Shown: positions 50,191 to 62,572, numbered from the stretch's first letter. The stretch: DNA of 64,000 nt from Cryptomeria japonica (GCF_030272615.1 NC_081413.1:25042966-25106965), one strand, 5' to 3'. Program-made: numbers and translations. The notes: generated by a model not told the origin, from the letters alone.

Positions 50191-50285
50191 TGCTGTGGCC
50201 CGCCACGCAACGCATTGGTTCCTCAATACTATAAGGCCAATCTCTTCACAGATTTTTATTTTATGTTTTTGGCTTCCTATAAATA
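50191..50285 (+). promoter_or_regulatory. Predicted promoter of hairpin gene D
   Basis: The tgctgtggcccgccacgcaa block, then TATAAATA at 50278-50285; the hairpin starts 61 nt after the last TATA-box base. Confidence 0.6.
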
Positions 50286-50345
50286 CCCATGCAACCATAT
50301 AATTCAAGCATTGCAGCGAAGATTGATAGAAAAAAATGCTCATTC

Positions 50346-50442
50346 CTTTCAGAAGCCGCACTTTGGCACGATCCAATGAGCATGTTTTTCAGTAATTGAT
50401 ATAAATGCTATTGCACCGTGCCAAGCTGCGTGCATCTGAAAG
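50346..50442 (+). ncRNA. Candidate pri-miRNA hairpin, copy D
   Basis: A 97-nt foldback. The candidate 5p segment is 50362-50382; the 3' arm is GCTATTGCACCGTGCCAAGC. The flanking ATGCTCATT (50336-50344) could alternatively pair with AATGAGCAT (50375-50383), competing with the main stem. Evidence and caveats are as for copy A. Confidence 0.65.
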
Positions 50443-52544
50443 TGGTCTGCACAATGTTTAGGTATTTCTCAACTTAGATGTTTGAGATCTCTCTATTTTT
50501 CGCTTGACTTGAAGCAATATTTATTTTGAACTAACGCGCACAGCAGATAGTTTTGGTTTATACTATATATGTCCTATTATTCTCATTTCTAAGAGTTCTA
50601 TTAAATCCCCATGAAAGTTATTTATCTTTTGATAGAGAATAGACTGCTCATTTCTTGTCTGCGTGATCAGGATTAAATTGGGAAAATATTGAAATCTAAT
50701 TTTCAAAATTTTCTATGTTTTAGTAAATTGCAATTTTGAGGGTCTTCGGTGCATTTTTGGACAAATGTTGGGGGCGGAAACATGAAGAGACATCTTTGAT
50801 GTTTCCGAAATTTGGTTCTAGATTATTTGAATACCTTTCCAACGCATCAAACGGTTTGTAATTCGGAGCTAGGATGAGAAAGTTATGCCTTCTCAAAGTG
50901 GACTAAATTTTATATTTAGTTTTTTGATAATTTTGATAGTTTTAGTAGTTTAATTGTAATAAACATTATTGTGACTCTTCGTTTCAATTCCAAGGGATTT
51001 GTGTGACCCTTGGGATACATTCGACTTGTATAAACTCCAATTTTGAATAGAATGGAGACAGTTTTTGGCTTGCAATCTTCTTGTTGTCAATTTTTGTGTT
51101 GAAATCTACAATACCGCAGGTATCACACCAGGTATTGTAATCTGGTTTTCATAAATCAGATCACTGCGATTCTCATGGAAGTTTCTTGTCGGCAAATATG
51201 CATTGTCCTCATCGATATCTATAATCCCACTTTATTAAAATGCAGATTGCATTGTGAGATTTACACATTCATTCTCAAATAAGCTTATTTACGTGCCAAC
51301 GTTTAGGATCTCTCTGTTTTTTACCAGATCTAAGGAAACACAACGTTTGAACTGAGAATAACCAGCACAGATTCTTTTGAATGAAATAACACGCACAGTA
51401 GATCGTTTTGGTTATTCCATATATGTTTTATTTTTCTCATTTCTAAGAGTTCTATCAAATCCCCATGAAAGTTACCTTCCTTTTGATAGAAGATATGATG
51501 TTGATTTCTTCTCTGCTACTTTCTTGGAAGTTTCTTTTCGGCAGATATGCATTGTCCTCACTGATATCTATATTCCTTCTTAATCAAGATGAAGATTTCA
51601 TTGTGGGATTCACAAATTCGTGCATCTGCAAGAAGATGGAACATAGTTATTATGACAGAGAGCAAGGCATTATATCACTGTCATTTAGACCTTTAAAAAA
51701 CTGTCAATAGAGCACTGTCATGCATGTAGATCATATTAGTCGTCGGCAAATTTAACTTTAAAAGTTGTAATTTATGATTGTTTTTAATACTATTGAAATT
51801 AATGAATCAATTTAAAATTAGAAGACAGTTTATTATTACAGTATATGCCCATGCAGTAGTATCCAAAATAATATGCAAGTGAAGGAAGCGATATTGCACG
51901 CTTTTTTCCCTGTTTCTCTTAAATGAAGAGTATTTTTATCGATAGAATGATGTTACAGAAAATTGGAAAGAGTTTTTATAAGTCATCTGAAATTAGGGGT
52001 TGACCCCCAACAGTAATCGATCTGGTTGACAATGAGCGTTCTCAGTTTTTTATTTTTTATTTTTTATTTTTTTCGTTTGTATGGGTAGATTAATTTGTGA
52101 GAGGTCACCCTATTGTCACCCACCAATTTTAGGGAGTTAGAAACACTTTCTTTGTGTTAATCAATGAAATTTAGAATGGCTCATCAAAAAATATTATGTC
52201 TATTAATAATTCTACAATTCAATAATCACTCTCTTGATACAAACTTTACAAATGTTTGGAATGTTACACCAATCAATTTGCTCTCCATCTCTTGATTACA
52301 TGATCACTTGATTATGCAAACACCTTTAATGCAAAACCATTACATGATGTCTTATTATATTGATGTCTTTTAGACAATTCTAGAATCTAAGCCAACTTGC
52401 TCAAAATAACAAATAATTAATGTTTTTTTCTCTTCATCTTTATCTTGTTTCCTTCTAAAATATTCCATTTAAAACTTGCCTTTCTCATTTAATGATTGGT
52501 AGTGAGAGAAATTACGTATTCCAATAATCCCCTTTAATTCTATC

Positions 52545-54078
52545 ATTTTATTAGATGGTCATGATTCTTAAGTATGGGCTCTTACTTCCTTAGGAAACTA
52601 TTCAGTATCTTCCACTGTGAACTCTCTTCATAGCTACCCCCAACCTCCTCCCTATAGGGTGCGTGCTTGGAACCCAAAGTTGATTCCAAAGATCAGCATG
52701 TTCTTTTGGATTGCCATTCAGAACAAAATTCTCACTCTAGAAAATCTTTGTAAAAGAGACTTCTATATTGTTAATAGATGTTCGTTTCATCTTTTTATGG
52801 ATTGTCCTTATGCCCATGTGGTGTGGGGTTTCTTTCTGAATCTTTGGGGAGTTGATTGGTGTTTCCGTCCTCTCTCCATCAACTTTTCTCTCAATGGGTC
52901 TCCCCGTCCTCCAATTTTGTGCTATCGCTAATGTGGTCATTATCTCTTCCTCATCTTATTTGGTGCATCTAGAAAGAAAGGAACATCAGGGTGTTCCGTG
53001 ATGACTTCTCTCCTCCTATTTTGGTGTTTTCTAAATGCACTAGGGCGATTTTGGAAAATCTTCACTTTGCATTTTCTAATTGCAAATCTTATGTGAGGTG
53101 AGCTATATCTGATCCAGGGACTTTTCTATTGTGGAAATGTGGAACCTTGGTCTTGATATCTCCATCTGGATCAAGCCCCCCAAAAGAGAAAGAGATATAT
53201 TGTGTGAGAATGCCCACCCTTGGGATGGGTCAAAGATGATTTTGATGGGGCGGTTAATGGAATATTCGGATCAGTTAGGTGTGGGAGAGTATTGAGAAAT
53301 GATTATGGTGGATTTTTGGCAACAGTGGCACTCCTCTTGGAAAGTCAGACTAATCACACTGTTAAGCTATGTCTTCCTACCATGGCCTATGCTTGGCAAA
53401 ATGTATGAACTTCACCAAGGTTTGGGTTGAGGGGGATTCAAAAAATATCATCCAATATTTATTAGGTACTCAAACCCCCTTATTCAAAAAATATCATCCA
53501 ATGTTAATTAAAACATGGATTGAAGACTCCGAAAAGATCATTGAATCCTTTGAAGAATGCAAGATCTCTCATATATATCATGAGGGTAATGTTATAGAAG
53601 ATTACTTTGCAAAATTGGGAGTCCAAAATGACAATGTGGCTAGGTGGCAAACTCATGATTCCCTTCCCAAGATTGTATCGAAAATGATAGAGCTAGAGAG
53701 AAGGCATGTGCAGAATCCTGGATGGTATGTTTAATGTCGATTGGCATTAAGTCTAGAAAAGATTGGATCTTTACTCTGCACTCTGTATTGGTGTTATTTG
53801 CCTTATATCCTTTTCAATTCTTGGCTAATGTTTTTTACAGGCTCTGTGAAAGATAGAAACAAAGGATTGGTCATTGTTATTGCTTCTCATAACATTGAAA
53901 AAGATGGTATTGGACACTTCCTAGATGGAGGTTGAGGCCACTAATTCCTTGATGTACCTATTTTAGTTTTCTACTCTGTTATTTTCTTTTGGTAGTTTGG
54001 TTGTTGGTTTTTTGATGCTTAGCTGAGGGCAGCGTTTTGTTAGCAAGGTTTCGACTCCCTTCAAAATCTATTTGTACC
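52545..54078 (+). pseudogene. LINE 3' fragment: zinc-binding (zf-RVT) and RNase H (RVT_3) domains
   Basis: The 3' end of a 5'-truncated LINE. From 52617 the frame has WNPKLIPKISMFFWIAIQNK and ILTLENLCKRDF, then FHLFMDCPYAHVVWGFFLNL. The usual double-Cys segment is shortened. A TAG and frameshifts lie between. From 53220: WVKDDFDGAVNGIFGSVRCG and GRVLRNDYGGFLATVA, then WVEGDSKNII and HIYHEGNVIEDYFAKLG (53400-53620), the RNase H order. The tail ends aatctatttgtacctaaatc plus aaaaacaa near 54075, like the tail at 12965. The element sits at the right end of copy D's similarity. Confidence 0.85.
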
Positions 54079-54690
54079 TAAATCAAAAACAATGTCATAG
54101 TATCAACAAATCTAGAACAAAATGTGAAGCATATATCACTCATCTCCATGAAAATTTTACTAAAATCAATTATACACATGACAATAAACATCCACTTTTC
54201 TATAACAATTGCATCAACATCATCAAAACAAATCATAGAAATTACTTCTTCCAACTTCATTTTTTGTAGTTATCTTGCAAGGCAATGATTGCTTTTGACT
54301 CAAAATATTTGTTCTCTTTTGAAAATTCAAACTTTTCATGATTGCTATCGTTTTTCATATAAGAACGTTTATACTGAATAAATTTTTCACCATACCTATT
54401 ATATTTTTCCAACACGATACATAACTCATTCCACAATCTATTTTCATGCATCCTATAACATAGATTCATGCTTCAATTATTTGTTCCAACATTTCTTTTC
54501 ATAATGATTCTTTAATCCACATAGGGTACAAGGATGTAGATCCCAACACTTGTCCTTTATGATTTTGGGTGAACCCATAATAATGGGTTACAAACTCATG
54601 ACAAACAAAAAAGTTTTAGGTGGCCAAAAAAAAATTGGCAAACACCTTCGAACAAAAGTACTTTTTCACCCTTAGTTTGAGAAAGGCAAG
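54079..54690 (-). other. Copia gag-linker-like relic, weak
   Basis: The 54469-54257 frame (KNDSNHEKFEFSKENKYF) resembles the Lys/Glu-rich stretch at 8500-9330. No active-site motif is visible. Confidence 0.25.
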
Positions 54691-56251
54691 TTTTTAATGG
54701 AATATTTTAGAAGGAAATAATAAAAGGATGAAGAGAGAGAGAAAACATTATTTGTTATTTTGGGCAAGTTGGCCTAGATTTTAGAATTGTCTAAAATTCA
54801 TTTATATAATAAGGCATCATGTAACGATTTTGCATCAAAGGTGTTTTTATGATCAAGGGTGTTTTTATGATCAAGTTATCATGTAATCAAGAGATGGAGA
54901 ATAAGATGAATGTTGTGACATTCCAAACATTTGTAAAGTTTATCAAGAAAGTGATTATTGAACTACAAAATAGTTAAGGGGCATAGTTATTTGATGAGCC
55001 ATACTAAAATTCAATGATCAAGACAAAGAAAGTATTCCTTATTCTATAGAACTCTGTGAGTTCATGGGTGGCAATAAGGTGGCCTCCCACAAATTAATCT
55101 ACCCTCATTCTACCATAGAATTGTAGGGACCCTCCCACCCTACGTGAGGCATAGTTGCACGGAAAGATTGATTAATGAACGTTTCAATACTGAACACTTT
55201 AAATAGTTTAGCAAAGTGGTTGATAACTTTTGCAGTTTGTGTTTGATGTGTTCCATATAATGTGTTTTTGATCCATATGCAGCTACCACCAACAAAAACT
55301 TTGACATATTCTAGAAGTTAAATACATATTTTATTTGTATAAGATGTGCCTGCATATAACGCATACGAAGGTCATTAACGATCACGTACTTAAAAGCTAA
55401 TGAAACCCAATCACTGTAACAATTTTATATTTTATTTAGCAGTGGGAATCTGAGGACGCTCATTATCGACCCCTAATTTGATACGACATATAAAATCTCG
55501 TCGATGAGCGAACCAGATCAATTACTGTTGGGGGTCAACCCCTAATTTGAGACGACTTATAAAAACTCTTTACAGTTTTCTTAAACATTAATCTCTTGAT
55601 GAAACACACTTCATTTAACACAGAAAACAAAAAAGCGTGCAATATTACTTATTTCGCTTACCACTTATTTTGGAGGCTACTTCATGGTATATACTATAAT
55701 AATAAATTGTCTTCAAAATCTACCTCGAACCATTTATTTCAACTGTAATAAAAATAATCATAAATTACATTTAAATTTGTAAACAATTTTATGATTCGCT
55801 TGCGTGCCAGGGGCTCTATTAAAATGTGTAAACGATTTGATGATCTGCTTGCACGCCAGGGACTCTATTGAAGTTTATTGTATGGTTATATGTGATCAAT
55901 TTTTTCCATAACATTTCAGAGCATGAAAAATGACTTGTTTTTAGTTATAATATTTATGTTTTATAACATTTTAAATCATATTCTATGATCTAATATTAAA
56001 ATAAATAAATAATGACTATGTTCCACATGAATCACAGAATACGACTGCATTTTAACAAAAGAAGGGATATAGATATGAGTGAGGATAATGCATATTTGCC
56101 GAAAATAGGAGGAATAAATGGACATTCTATTCTGTAACTATTTAACTTTCACGACGAATTAGTAGAACTCATATAAATCAGAAAACCAAAACATATATGG
56201 TATAAACGAAAACCATCTTATTTGATAAAAACCTAAACATGTTGCAAACCA

Positions 56252-56348
56252 CTTTCAGATGCACACAGCTTGGCACGGTGCAATAGCATTTACATCAACA
56301 AGTGATAAACATGCTCATTGGATCGTGCCAAACTGCGGCCTCTGAAAG
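56252..56348 (-). ncRNA. Candidate pri-miRNA hairpin, copy E
   Basis: A 97-nt foldback on the minus strand. The candidate 5p segment is 56312-56332; the 3' arm is GCTATTGCACCGTGCCAAGC. One stem base differs (agaggcc for agaagcc). Evidence and caveats are as for copy A. Confidence 0.65.
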
Positions 56349-56408
56349 GAATGAGCATTTTTTTCTCTCAATCCACCCTGCAATGCTTGAATTAGATGGT
56401 TGCATGGC

Positions 56409-56508
56409 TATTTATAGGAAGCCAAACAACATTTAAAGAAAACATCTGTGAAGAGATGGGCCACATAATATTGGGGGACCAATGCATTGCTTGGCGGACC
56501 ACACCACT
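56409..56508 (-). promoter_or_regulatory. Predicted promoter of hairpin gene E
   Basis: TATAAATA (minus) at 56409-56416 with the upstream block tggtccgccaagcaatgcat; the hairpin starts 61 nt after the last TATA-box base. Confidence 0.6.
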
Positions 56509-56728
56509 CAAAGTTGAATGCCATTCTTAGTGCTCCCAATTTTTATATTCAACAAGACATAAATGGATCATCAGAGACTTTAATAACAATGGATTTTCAT
56601 TGAGTTTGCCTGAATGTTTTTTAATATATCAATTATACAGCCTACGCAAGCCTCTGTTTACAGTCTAATGTGCAATCATGTGGTTAATCTTTCAAAATAT
56701 TATTTAATTAAGCCGATAGGCTTTTTGT

Positions 56729-56932
56729 ATGGGGGTTTGCTTGTCGGGAAAGTGTCAGTATCCCGGTAAATTCCCGCCGGTCATATTTTCTGGCCACCGT
56801 TTTCTTTGGTGGGCAACTTGCGATGCATTGGCATACGGCGGAAACCCATCAAATCCTTCCTGTCAGTGGGCTCATGCAGCCCAGTTTGGGCCCACACCCC
56901 ACCTCTCTCTCTCTCTCACTCGCCACATTTAA
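56729..56932 (+). other. GC-rich segment with a short unassigned frame
   Basis: A 67-codon frame (MGVCLSGKCQYPGKFPPVIF...) in an island clearly richer in GC than the AT-rich stretch that follows. No family recognised. It could be a captured fragment inside the insertion; coding is doubtful. Confidence 0.2.
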
Positions 56933-58092
56933 TAAATTTTTAATTGTATTTTTAAAAATTTTTAATATATGTTTTCTATATTATTTTTAAAATATATATT
57001 TTTAAACTGTATTTTATTTATACTTATTTTTATTATTTAATGTATTCTATTTATATTATAATTTTTTATTTTTTTAATATATCTAAAATTTTATATATTT
57101 TATTTATATTTTACTTAATAAATTTTAAAAAAATTAGTTTAATAATTTTATTTTTAATTTTTTAATTTTTAATATATTTTTATATAAATGTACAATATTT
57201 ATATTATATTTTTTTATTTTTCAATATATTTTTATATTTAATATTCATGTTGAAATATTGAATATTATTTTTAAATTTAAATTATTAACATTTTGGTTGT
57301 CATTTTATTGTCATTTATTTTAATATTAAATATATATTTAATTTTAATTTAAAAAATAGAATTAAATATAAAATATTAAACATGATGTTAATTTAAAATG
57401 TAAAATTTAATATACTATATTAAACTTTAATATACTTTAAAGTTTAACATCATAATATAATTTAAATATTGTAATTTAAAGTTTCATATTTAATATATAA
57501 AGTTATTAAACTTTATAAAATTTATTATTAGGTATGTTTATAAACTTTATAAATAATATAGATATAAATAATAAAACTTTATGAACTTTTAATTTATACA
57601 CTTATAATTCAAAACTGTATAAAGTTTATTATAATATAGCTTTTATATACTTAATATTATAATTCCAAAGTGAAAAACTATTACTTATAATTCAAAAAGT
57701 GAATAAATTTTCACTTATAAAGTTTATTCAAAAGTAGATAAATAAATTTTATACACTTATAAATTTTCACTTATAAGTGAATAAAGTTTATTATAATTTA
57801 AAAGTGAATAAATTTAATAAATCAATAAGCTTTCATTTCAAGGTGAAACAAAGTTTATTATAATTCAGAAGTGAATAAAGTTTAAAGTATATAAATGTTA
57901 TATTATAATAAACTTTATGCACTTTTGAATTTTGAAATATAAGTGTACAAAGTTAATTATAGTATAAAGTATAGAAAAAATATAATTTAAATTATAATAC
58001 ATAATTAAATGGAGAATATATAGTTATTTATGAATTATATAATATAATTTAAAATTTAATATATAAAATTAAATATATAAAAAAATATATTA
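56933..58092. repeat. Very AT-rich low-complexity region
   Basis: Over 1.1 kb of almost pure A/T, with many short words (aagtttattataat, aagtgaataaa) repeated in both orientations. No gene. Confidence 0.85.
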
Positions 58093-58428
58093 AATATTCA
58101 ATTTTATATTATATAACATTATATAAAGATATATTATATCTCAATATTTAATATTTATGTTTATTCATTTTATATTAAATATAATATAAATAAAATATAT
58201 TAAAAACAAAAAAAAATATAATATAAACGAAATATATGACATCAAAATATACGACAGGTTAATATTCAATTTAATATTATATTACATTATATAAAGATAT
58301 ATTATATCTCAATATTTAATATTTATGTTTATTCATTTTATATTAAATATAATATAAATAAAATATATTAAAAACAAAAAAAAATATAATATAAATGAAA
58401 TATATGACATCAAAATATATGACAGGTT
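58093..58428. repeat. 168-bp tandem duplication in AT-rich DNA
   Basis: 58093-58260 recurs at 58261-58428 (aatattcaat ... gacaggtt) with very few differences. Confidence 0.95.
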
Positions 58429-60702
58429 CTAGGTAGTTCTATTTTCACCTAAACCCTACAACCAAAAAATAGATGCACAACAACAAAGAATACAAGTATC
58501 TAACTTATTCGTTAATCTTGCATAAAATCCCCATGCCTTTCTCAAATGTAAAAAGTATGAAATCATTTATACCATTTTCTTTCTGCATTTGTTTTTATTT
58601 TCTTTTGTAAATTTTGGTGATGTTGAATTAGTTATTTAGTTTTCTATTTTTATTTGTTATTGTATACAAGAAATTCCTTTAAAGAAAAATTTATGTTTTT
58701 TTTTACATAGAGTTATTCATGTTGCTTAGTCTATTCTTGTCACATGAACTGTGCAACAAAGATACAAATATAACCCTATCTCATAGAAAACTTTGTGTGG
58801 ACATTTTGTGTTTCAATTTGAGAACCAATTCTGATTATTTCCTGACACAAAGACCCTTGATAATTATATTATAGTTGCACAACCTTACAATCTCTATCAT
58901 CATGCAAAATTGTGCTTTTTTAGGCTTTGCTAAATGTTGTTGTGTATGTTTAGGATTTGTCAAGTATCACCAATAGTACTCTTAAAGATCACTTGTAGAT
59001 AACATGTAATGATGGAAACCCCTTTTTTTAAGGGTGTACCAAACCCTTATTAATTAGGGATTGTCTAATACACTTCTCTCTTTCACTGATTTTTTTACCA
59101 GCACTGTTTTTATTTTACCTCTGTCATGACTTTCTGTATTTCTCCCATCAACATTGGAGATCATTTCCCTGCTAGGTAGCTATATTCCTTTGGTCTGTTT
59201 CTATTTCAAACAATATTTTATTTCTTTCCTTTCCACACATTTGTCACTAATTTCTTCTAACCTGAACAACAACTTATGTTTACTTCACAAGTTTTCACGC
59301 TATGGGCTCCTTTTACATTTTCAAACTTTAGCATTGTGTTGAGTGATTGGCTGAAGCATAACAAAGCTTTTCAGTTGACACCTAATTTGGTAGATAAGGA
59401 ATGAAATTTACGTTGATGAAACTATTCATCGAGATTAAGATAACAGATCAGCAATTGGGCGAAAGGATTCCAATGTTACCAAATCCAACTATTCAATGGC
59501 ATTTTGAATCACAATTTCCAAAATATTCAAGCAAATTGTATTTGTTGGGTTCTAGAAAATGTGTTGGCCTCACACTCATTGAAAGTCATCATTCTCACAA
59601 TCAAACCACAACCAAGATTTCTTTAAAAAAGGTCTAACCAAACAAATTGAGATGCTTATAACCCAAACCATTTTTTCAAACAAATAGATTACAAAATCTG
59701 TCCATTTACAATGGGTAATTCTTTGGAATTCTCAACATTGCTTGGCTTATGCATGCCAAATAGACATTACAAGCTTTGCTATAAACAAACAAGTTATAAC
59801 GTTTAGATTTTTGTAGTCTACCAGCAATCAATAGCAATTGTACTGTTTGAAATTTTTTCCAATAAATCCATCAAGTGATTACAATCACCAAGAGCAAACC
59901 ATGTTCTCATAAAACTATTGTGCACTAATACTTTCTATGCATATCGTCTGAATCTATATTAAGGAGGGAAGATGTACATACTTGAAATTTGACTGCTATC
60001 TTCTCAACAATGAACTAAATTTTGAGATATAGCAGAAATATTGGTGACAGTAAGTCACTAAATCTCAATGTTTATGAAATATGTACGTACAAAATCCCAC
60101 TGATGTTGGTACTGTAGTTTGAAGATCTCATTAAAAACCATTGCTGTTGAAGCACAATTCATCATTTTTGTTGGCCAAATCTTGTTTATGAGTGCTCACT
60201 ATTGATTAATATGCATACAATTTAGAAATATGATATTTATTTATGATTTCTTATATATATGCCAAAATATAACTCTCTAGATATGTTTTGCTTAAATGTT
60301 CAACCATATGCTACTAGATCTTGACAACTAATTACTCTTTCCAAATATTATGTCAATTTAACAAATCTCTTTGTAGATCACACTGTTCATCCATTTTCAA
60401 CGGCATATGAATTTTAAAGACTAACAAATCTAACTCTCAGTTGTACAACTATAGTGCTTACCTATTCAGAAACCATCTAATTGTGGATGATGCTTTTTAC
60501 TGTTCGACATTTTTTTATCAATGTTATTTTGTCAATAAATATACAATAATTGCAATTGACAATTGATATCTATGTTCATTTTTTAAAAATGTTTTGTTAA
60601 TGCTAATTGTTATTCTATATTTTGTTTTCATCAAGTTCAGAAGCTTTTTGTTGTGTGTTACCAAATCGCTGCCCCATGCCCTTGTTCTTGCATGCTTGAC
60701 CA
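58429..60702. other. Interior of the 4-kb insertion, nothing recognised
   Basis: Ordinary AT-rich sequence. Short plus frames (59154-59342, 59401-59637) have no motifs. Confidence 0.45.
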
Positions 60703-60747
60703 CCTATCGGCTTCCCGTTGCACGCAAATAAAGCGCGCAACCGCTAG

Positions 60748-61310
60748 TTATTAACGTTTAAACCATGGATTGTTTGAGACATCTGAAATATTATGAAGCG
60801 TATGTAGACATTATGCTTTTCCCACACAAGTCCCATTTGGAAATTTGTGCGCAGCAAGTACGTTTTCAAGTGGATGAAAAAGTTAAATTAATAACATTCT
60901 GTATTATATTTGGTGTCTCCATGTCGGTAGGGCACATTCATTGGGGAGCTGTCATTCATTGGGACGAGAGAGAAAATAACGTGGGTATCCCATTTCTCTC
61001 ATTTGTTCTGTCATTGAAGTGAGGATTTTTAATTCCACTCTCTTCAACTATGAAGTAAATAGCGAGCGACGGCAGGACTCTTCAGTTTCGAAAAGAAGAA
61101 TTACGTATGCTTTGATTTGACATCATTTAATATTTGTGCCTGTACCCCTCTGTAACTTTTTCTTCCTGGGCACCATATAGGTATGACTTGTTATGTTACA
61201 AACTAAAATACAAAATACTCACTTCTAATTTGACTTTAACATTCTTGATATTTTCCAGAATTATATGAAATTACATTGATATTTGAAAAATCAAATTACG
61301 AGGGTTGAGG
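60748..61310 (-). repeat. Copy E upstream module, continued after the insertion
   Basis: Homologous to 49600-49990 (copy D) and 5740-6180 (copy A) in reverse orientation, including tgccctaccgacatgg and ctctcgtcccaatgaatgac as read on the minus strand. With the insertion removed it completes copy E. Confidence 0.85.
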
Positions 61311-61389
61311 ATATGTTAGGGTTTAGGTTTTAGCTTTCTTTTTATTTTGAAGGCTGTGTATTATTTTTTATATTTATTATTTTTTATAT

Positions 61390-61830
61390 TTATTGCAAGT
61401 TCTTTTTGCTGTTTATAATTATGAATGTTATTGTTTTTTTATAATCTCCAAATTCATTAATCAAGTTGTTCATATTGGTGTTTTAAGTTTTATTGCAAGT
61501 TCTCTTTGATGTTTATGATTATGGGTGTTATTGTTTTTTTTTATATAATCTCCAAATTCATTAATCAAGTTGTTGATATTAATGGTGTTGAAGTTTTGAT
61601 AGCACATGAAGATAGTTTCACCATTAAAGTAAATTAGGAAGTTTGTTTGTAAAATCTTTTCACATATATATGTCTTCTAAAATACCTCTAGATATGGTTC
61701 TCTTTCATTTGACTTCAAATTTTTTTATCTTAATTAATTATTTTGTTGAGAACATTCTCTATAAAAATACACTTAAAAAATGAGTGACCAAGATTGTGTC
61801 CCCTCAGTTGTCTATATGTCTTTATTCATT
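61390..61830. repeat. Third relative of the tandem unit at 41524-43392
   Basis: ttcattaatcaagttgttga..., gatatggttctctttcattt and aaaaatacacttaaaaaatg follow the order found at 41760-42010 and 42720-42980. It lies between copies E and F, as the 41.5-kb unit lies next to copy C, so the unit and the hairpin unit were duplicated together. Confidence 0.65.
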
Positions 61831-62475
61831 TTCACCCCTTAGACATAAGGTTTTTCCATCTCAAAATAACAATCTCACTCCTTTCACTTACCAATTACTA
61901 TTTATTGATCAAAATTTATCTTCAACTATTAAATTGAGTATTATTTAATCATCATAGATTACTCACTACCTTTAAATTTAAATCTGTAATTATGATCTGC
62001 ATGCGTTAAGGATAGTGATATAGTGCCTTGGCTCTCTGTTAATACTAAATACCAAAAACTAGGAGCTCCATCTTCTTACACATGGTAAAATGAGTCTGTA
62101 AATCTCAGAATGCAATCTGCATTTTAATAAAGTGGGAATATAGATGTCAATGAGACCAATGAATATTTGCCGAAAAAAAACTTCCATAAAAATAGCAGGG
62201 AAGAAATGAGCATTGTATTCTCCATTAAAAGGTAATAACTTTCATGGGGATTTAATAGAGCTCTTAGAAACGAGAAAAATAGAACATATACGGTATAATC
62301 CAAAACCATCTGATGTACGTGTTAGTTCATTTAAGTCAAGGATTTTTACCACTTTTCATCTAGAAAATATGTGCTGGTTATGCTCAGTTCAAACGTTGCA
62401 TTTCCTCGGATCCAGTAAAAGACAGAGAGATCCCAACCATCCTATTTGAGAAAAAACTAAACACGTTGCAAACCA

Positions 62476-62572
62476 CTTTCAGTTGCACGCAGCTTGGCAC
62501 GGTGCAATGGCATTTATATCAACTAGTGAAAATCATGCTCATTGGATCGTGCCAAAGTGCGGCTTCTGAAAG
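62476..62572 (-). ncRNA. Candidate pri-miRNA hairpin, copy F
   Basis: A 97-nt foldback on the minus strand. The candidate 5p segment is 62536-62556, identical to the other copies; the 3' arm is GCCATTGCACCGTGCCAAGC. The 3' basal stem has gcaactg in place of gcatctg. Evidence and caveats are as for copy A. Confidence 0.65.

Larger units (their letters stand above)
49590..52530 (+). repeat. Locus repeat, copy D (plus orientation)
   Basis: Collinear with copy A from gtttgtaacataacaagtta to attccaataatccc. About 500 bp (50670-51170, tcaggattaaattgggaaaa onward) is absent from A and looks like an insertion: the text breaks off after gctcatttcttgtctgcg and resumes with attctcatggaagtttcttg. Contains the hairpin, promoter block, an internal downstream duplication and GGGGTTGACCCC at 51996-52007. 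Confidence 0.85.
54691..56707 (-). repeat. Locus repeat, copy E (minus orientation, first part)
   Basis: Downstream module 54691-56250, hairpin, promoter block and the start of the upstream module to about 56707, where an insertion of about 4 kb interrupts it. The upstream module resumes at 60748. The downstream part contains two copies of the ctgaggacgctcattatcga / GGGGTCAACCCC neighbourhood (55450-55560). Confidence 0.85.
56708..60747. mobile_element. Insertion of about 4.04 kb splitting copy E (class unresolved, Helitron-like right end)
   Basis: Joining the left flank (tatttaa) to the right flank (ttattaacg) restores the sequence seen in copy D (tatttaattattag), so the insertion limits are close to 56708 and 60747. 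The right end is a hairpin (GTTGCACGC, 7-nt loop, GCGCGCAAC, 60717-60741) followed by CTAG (60744-60747) and a host T, resembling a Helitron 3' terminus, but the left end lacks the expected TC. Alternatively, TTA at both edges could be a 3-bp duplication. AAGCCGATAGG (56710-56720) recurs inverted at 60703-60713. No transposase or helicase frame is inside. Confidence 0.6.

Noticed and set aside
56729-56932. GC-rich 67-codon frame as a gene
   Set aside because: Single short frame, no recognisable family, inside an insertion; kept only as a low-confidence segment.
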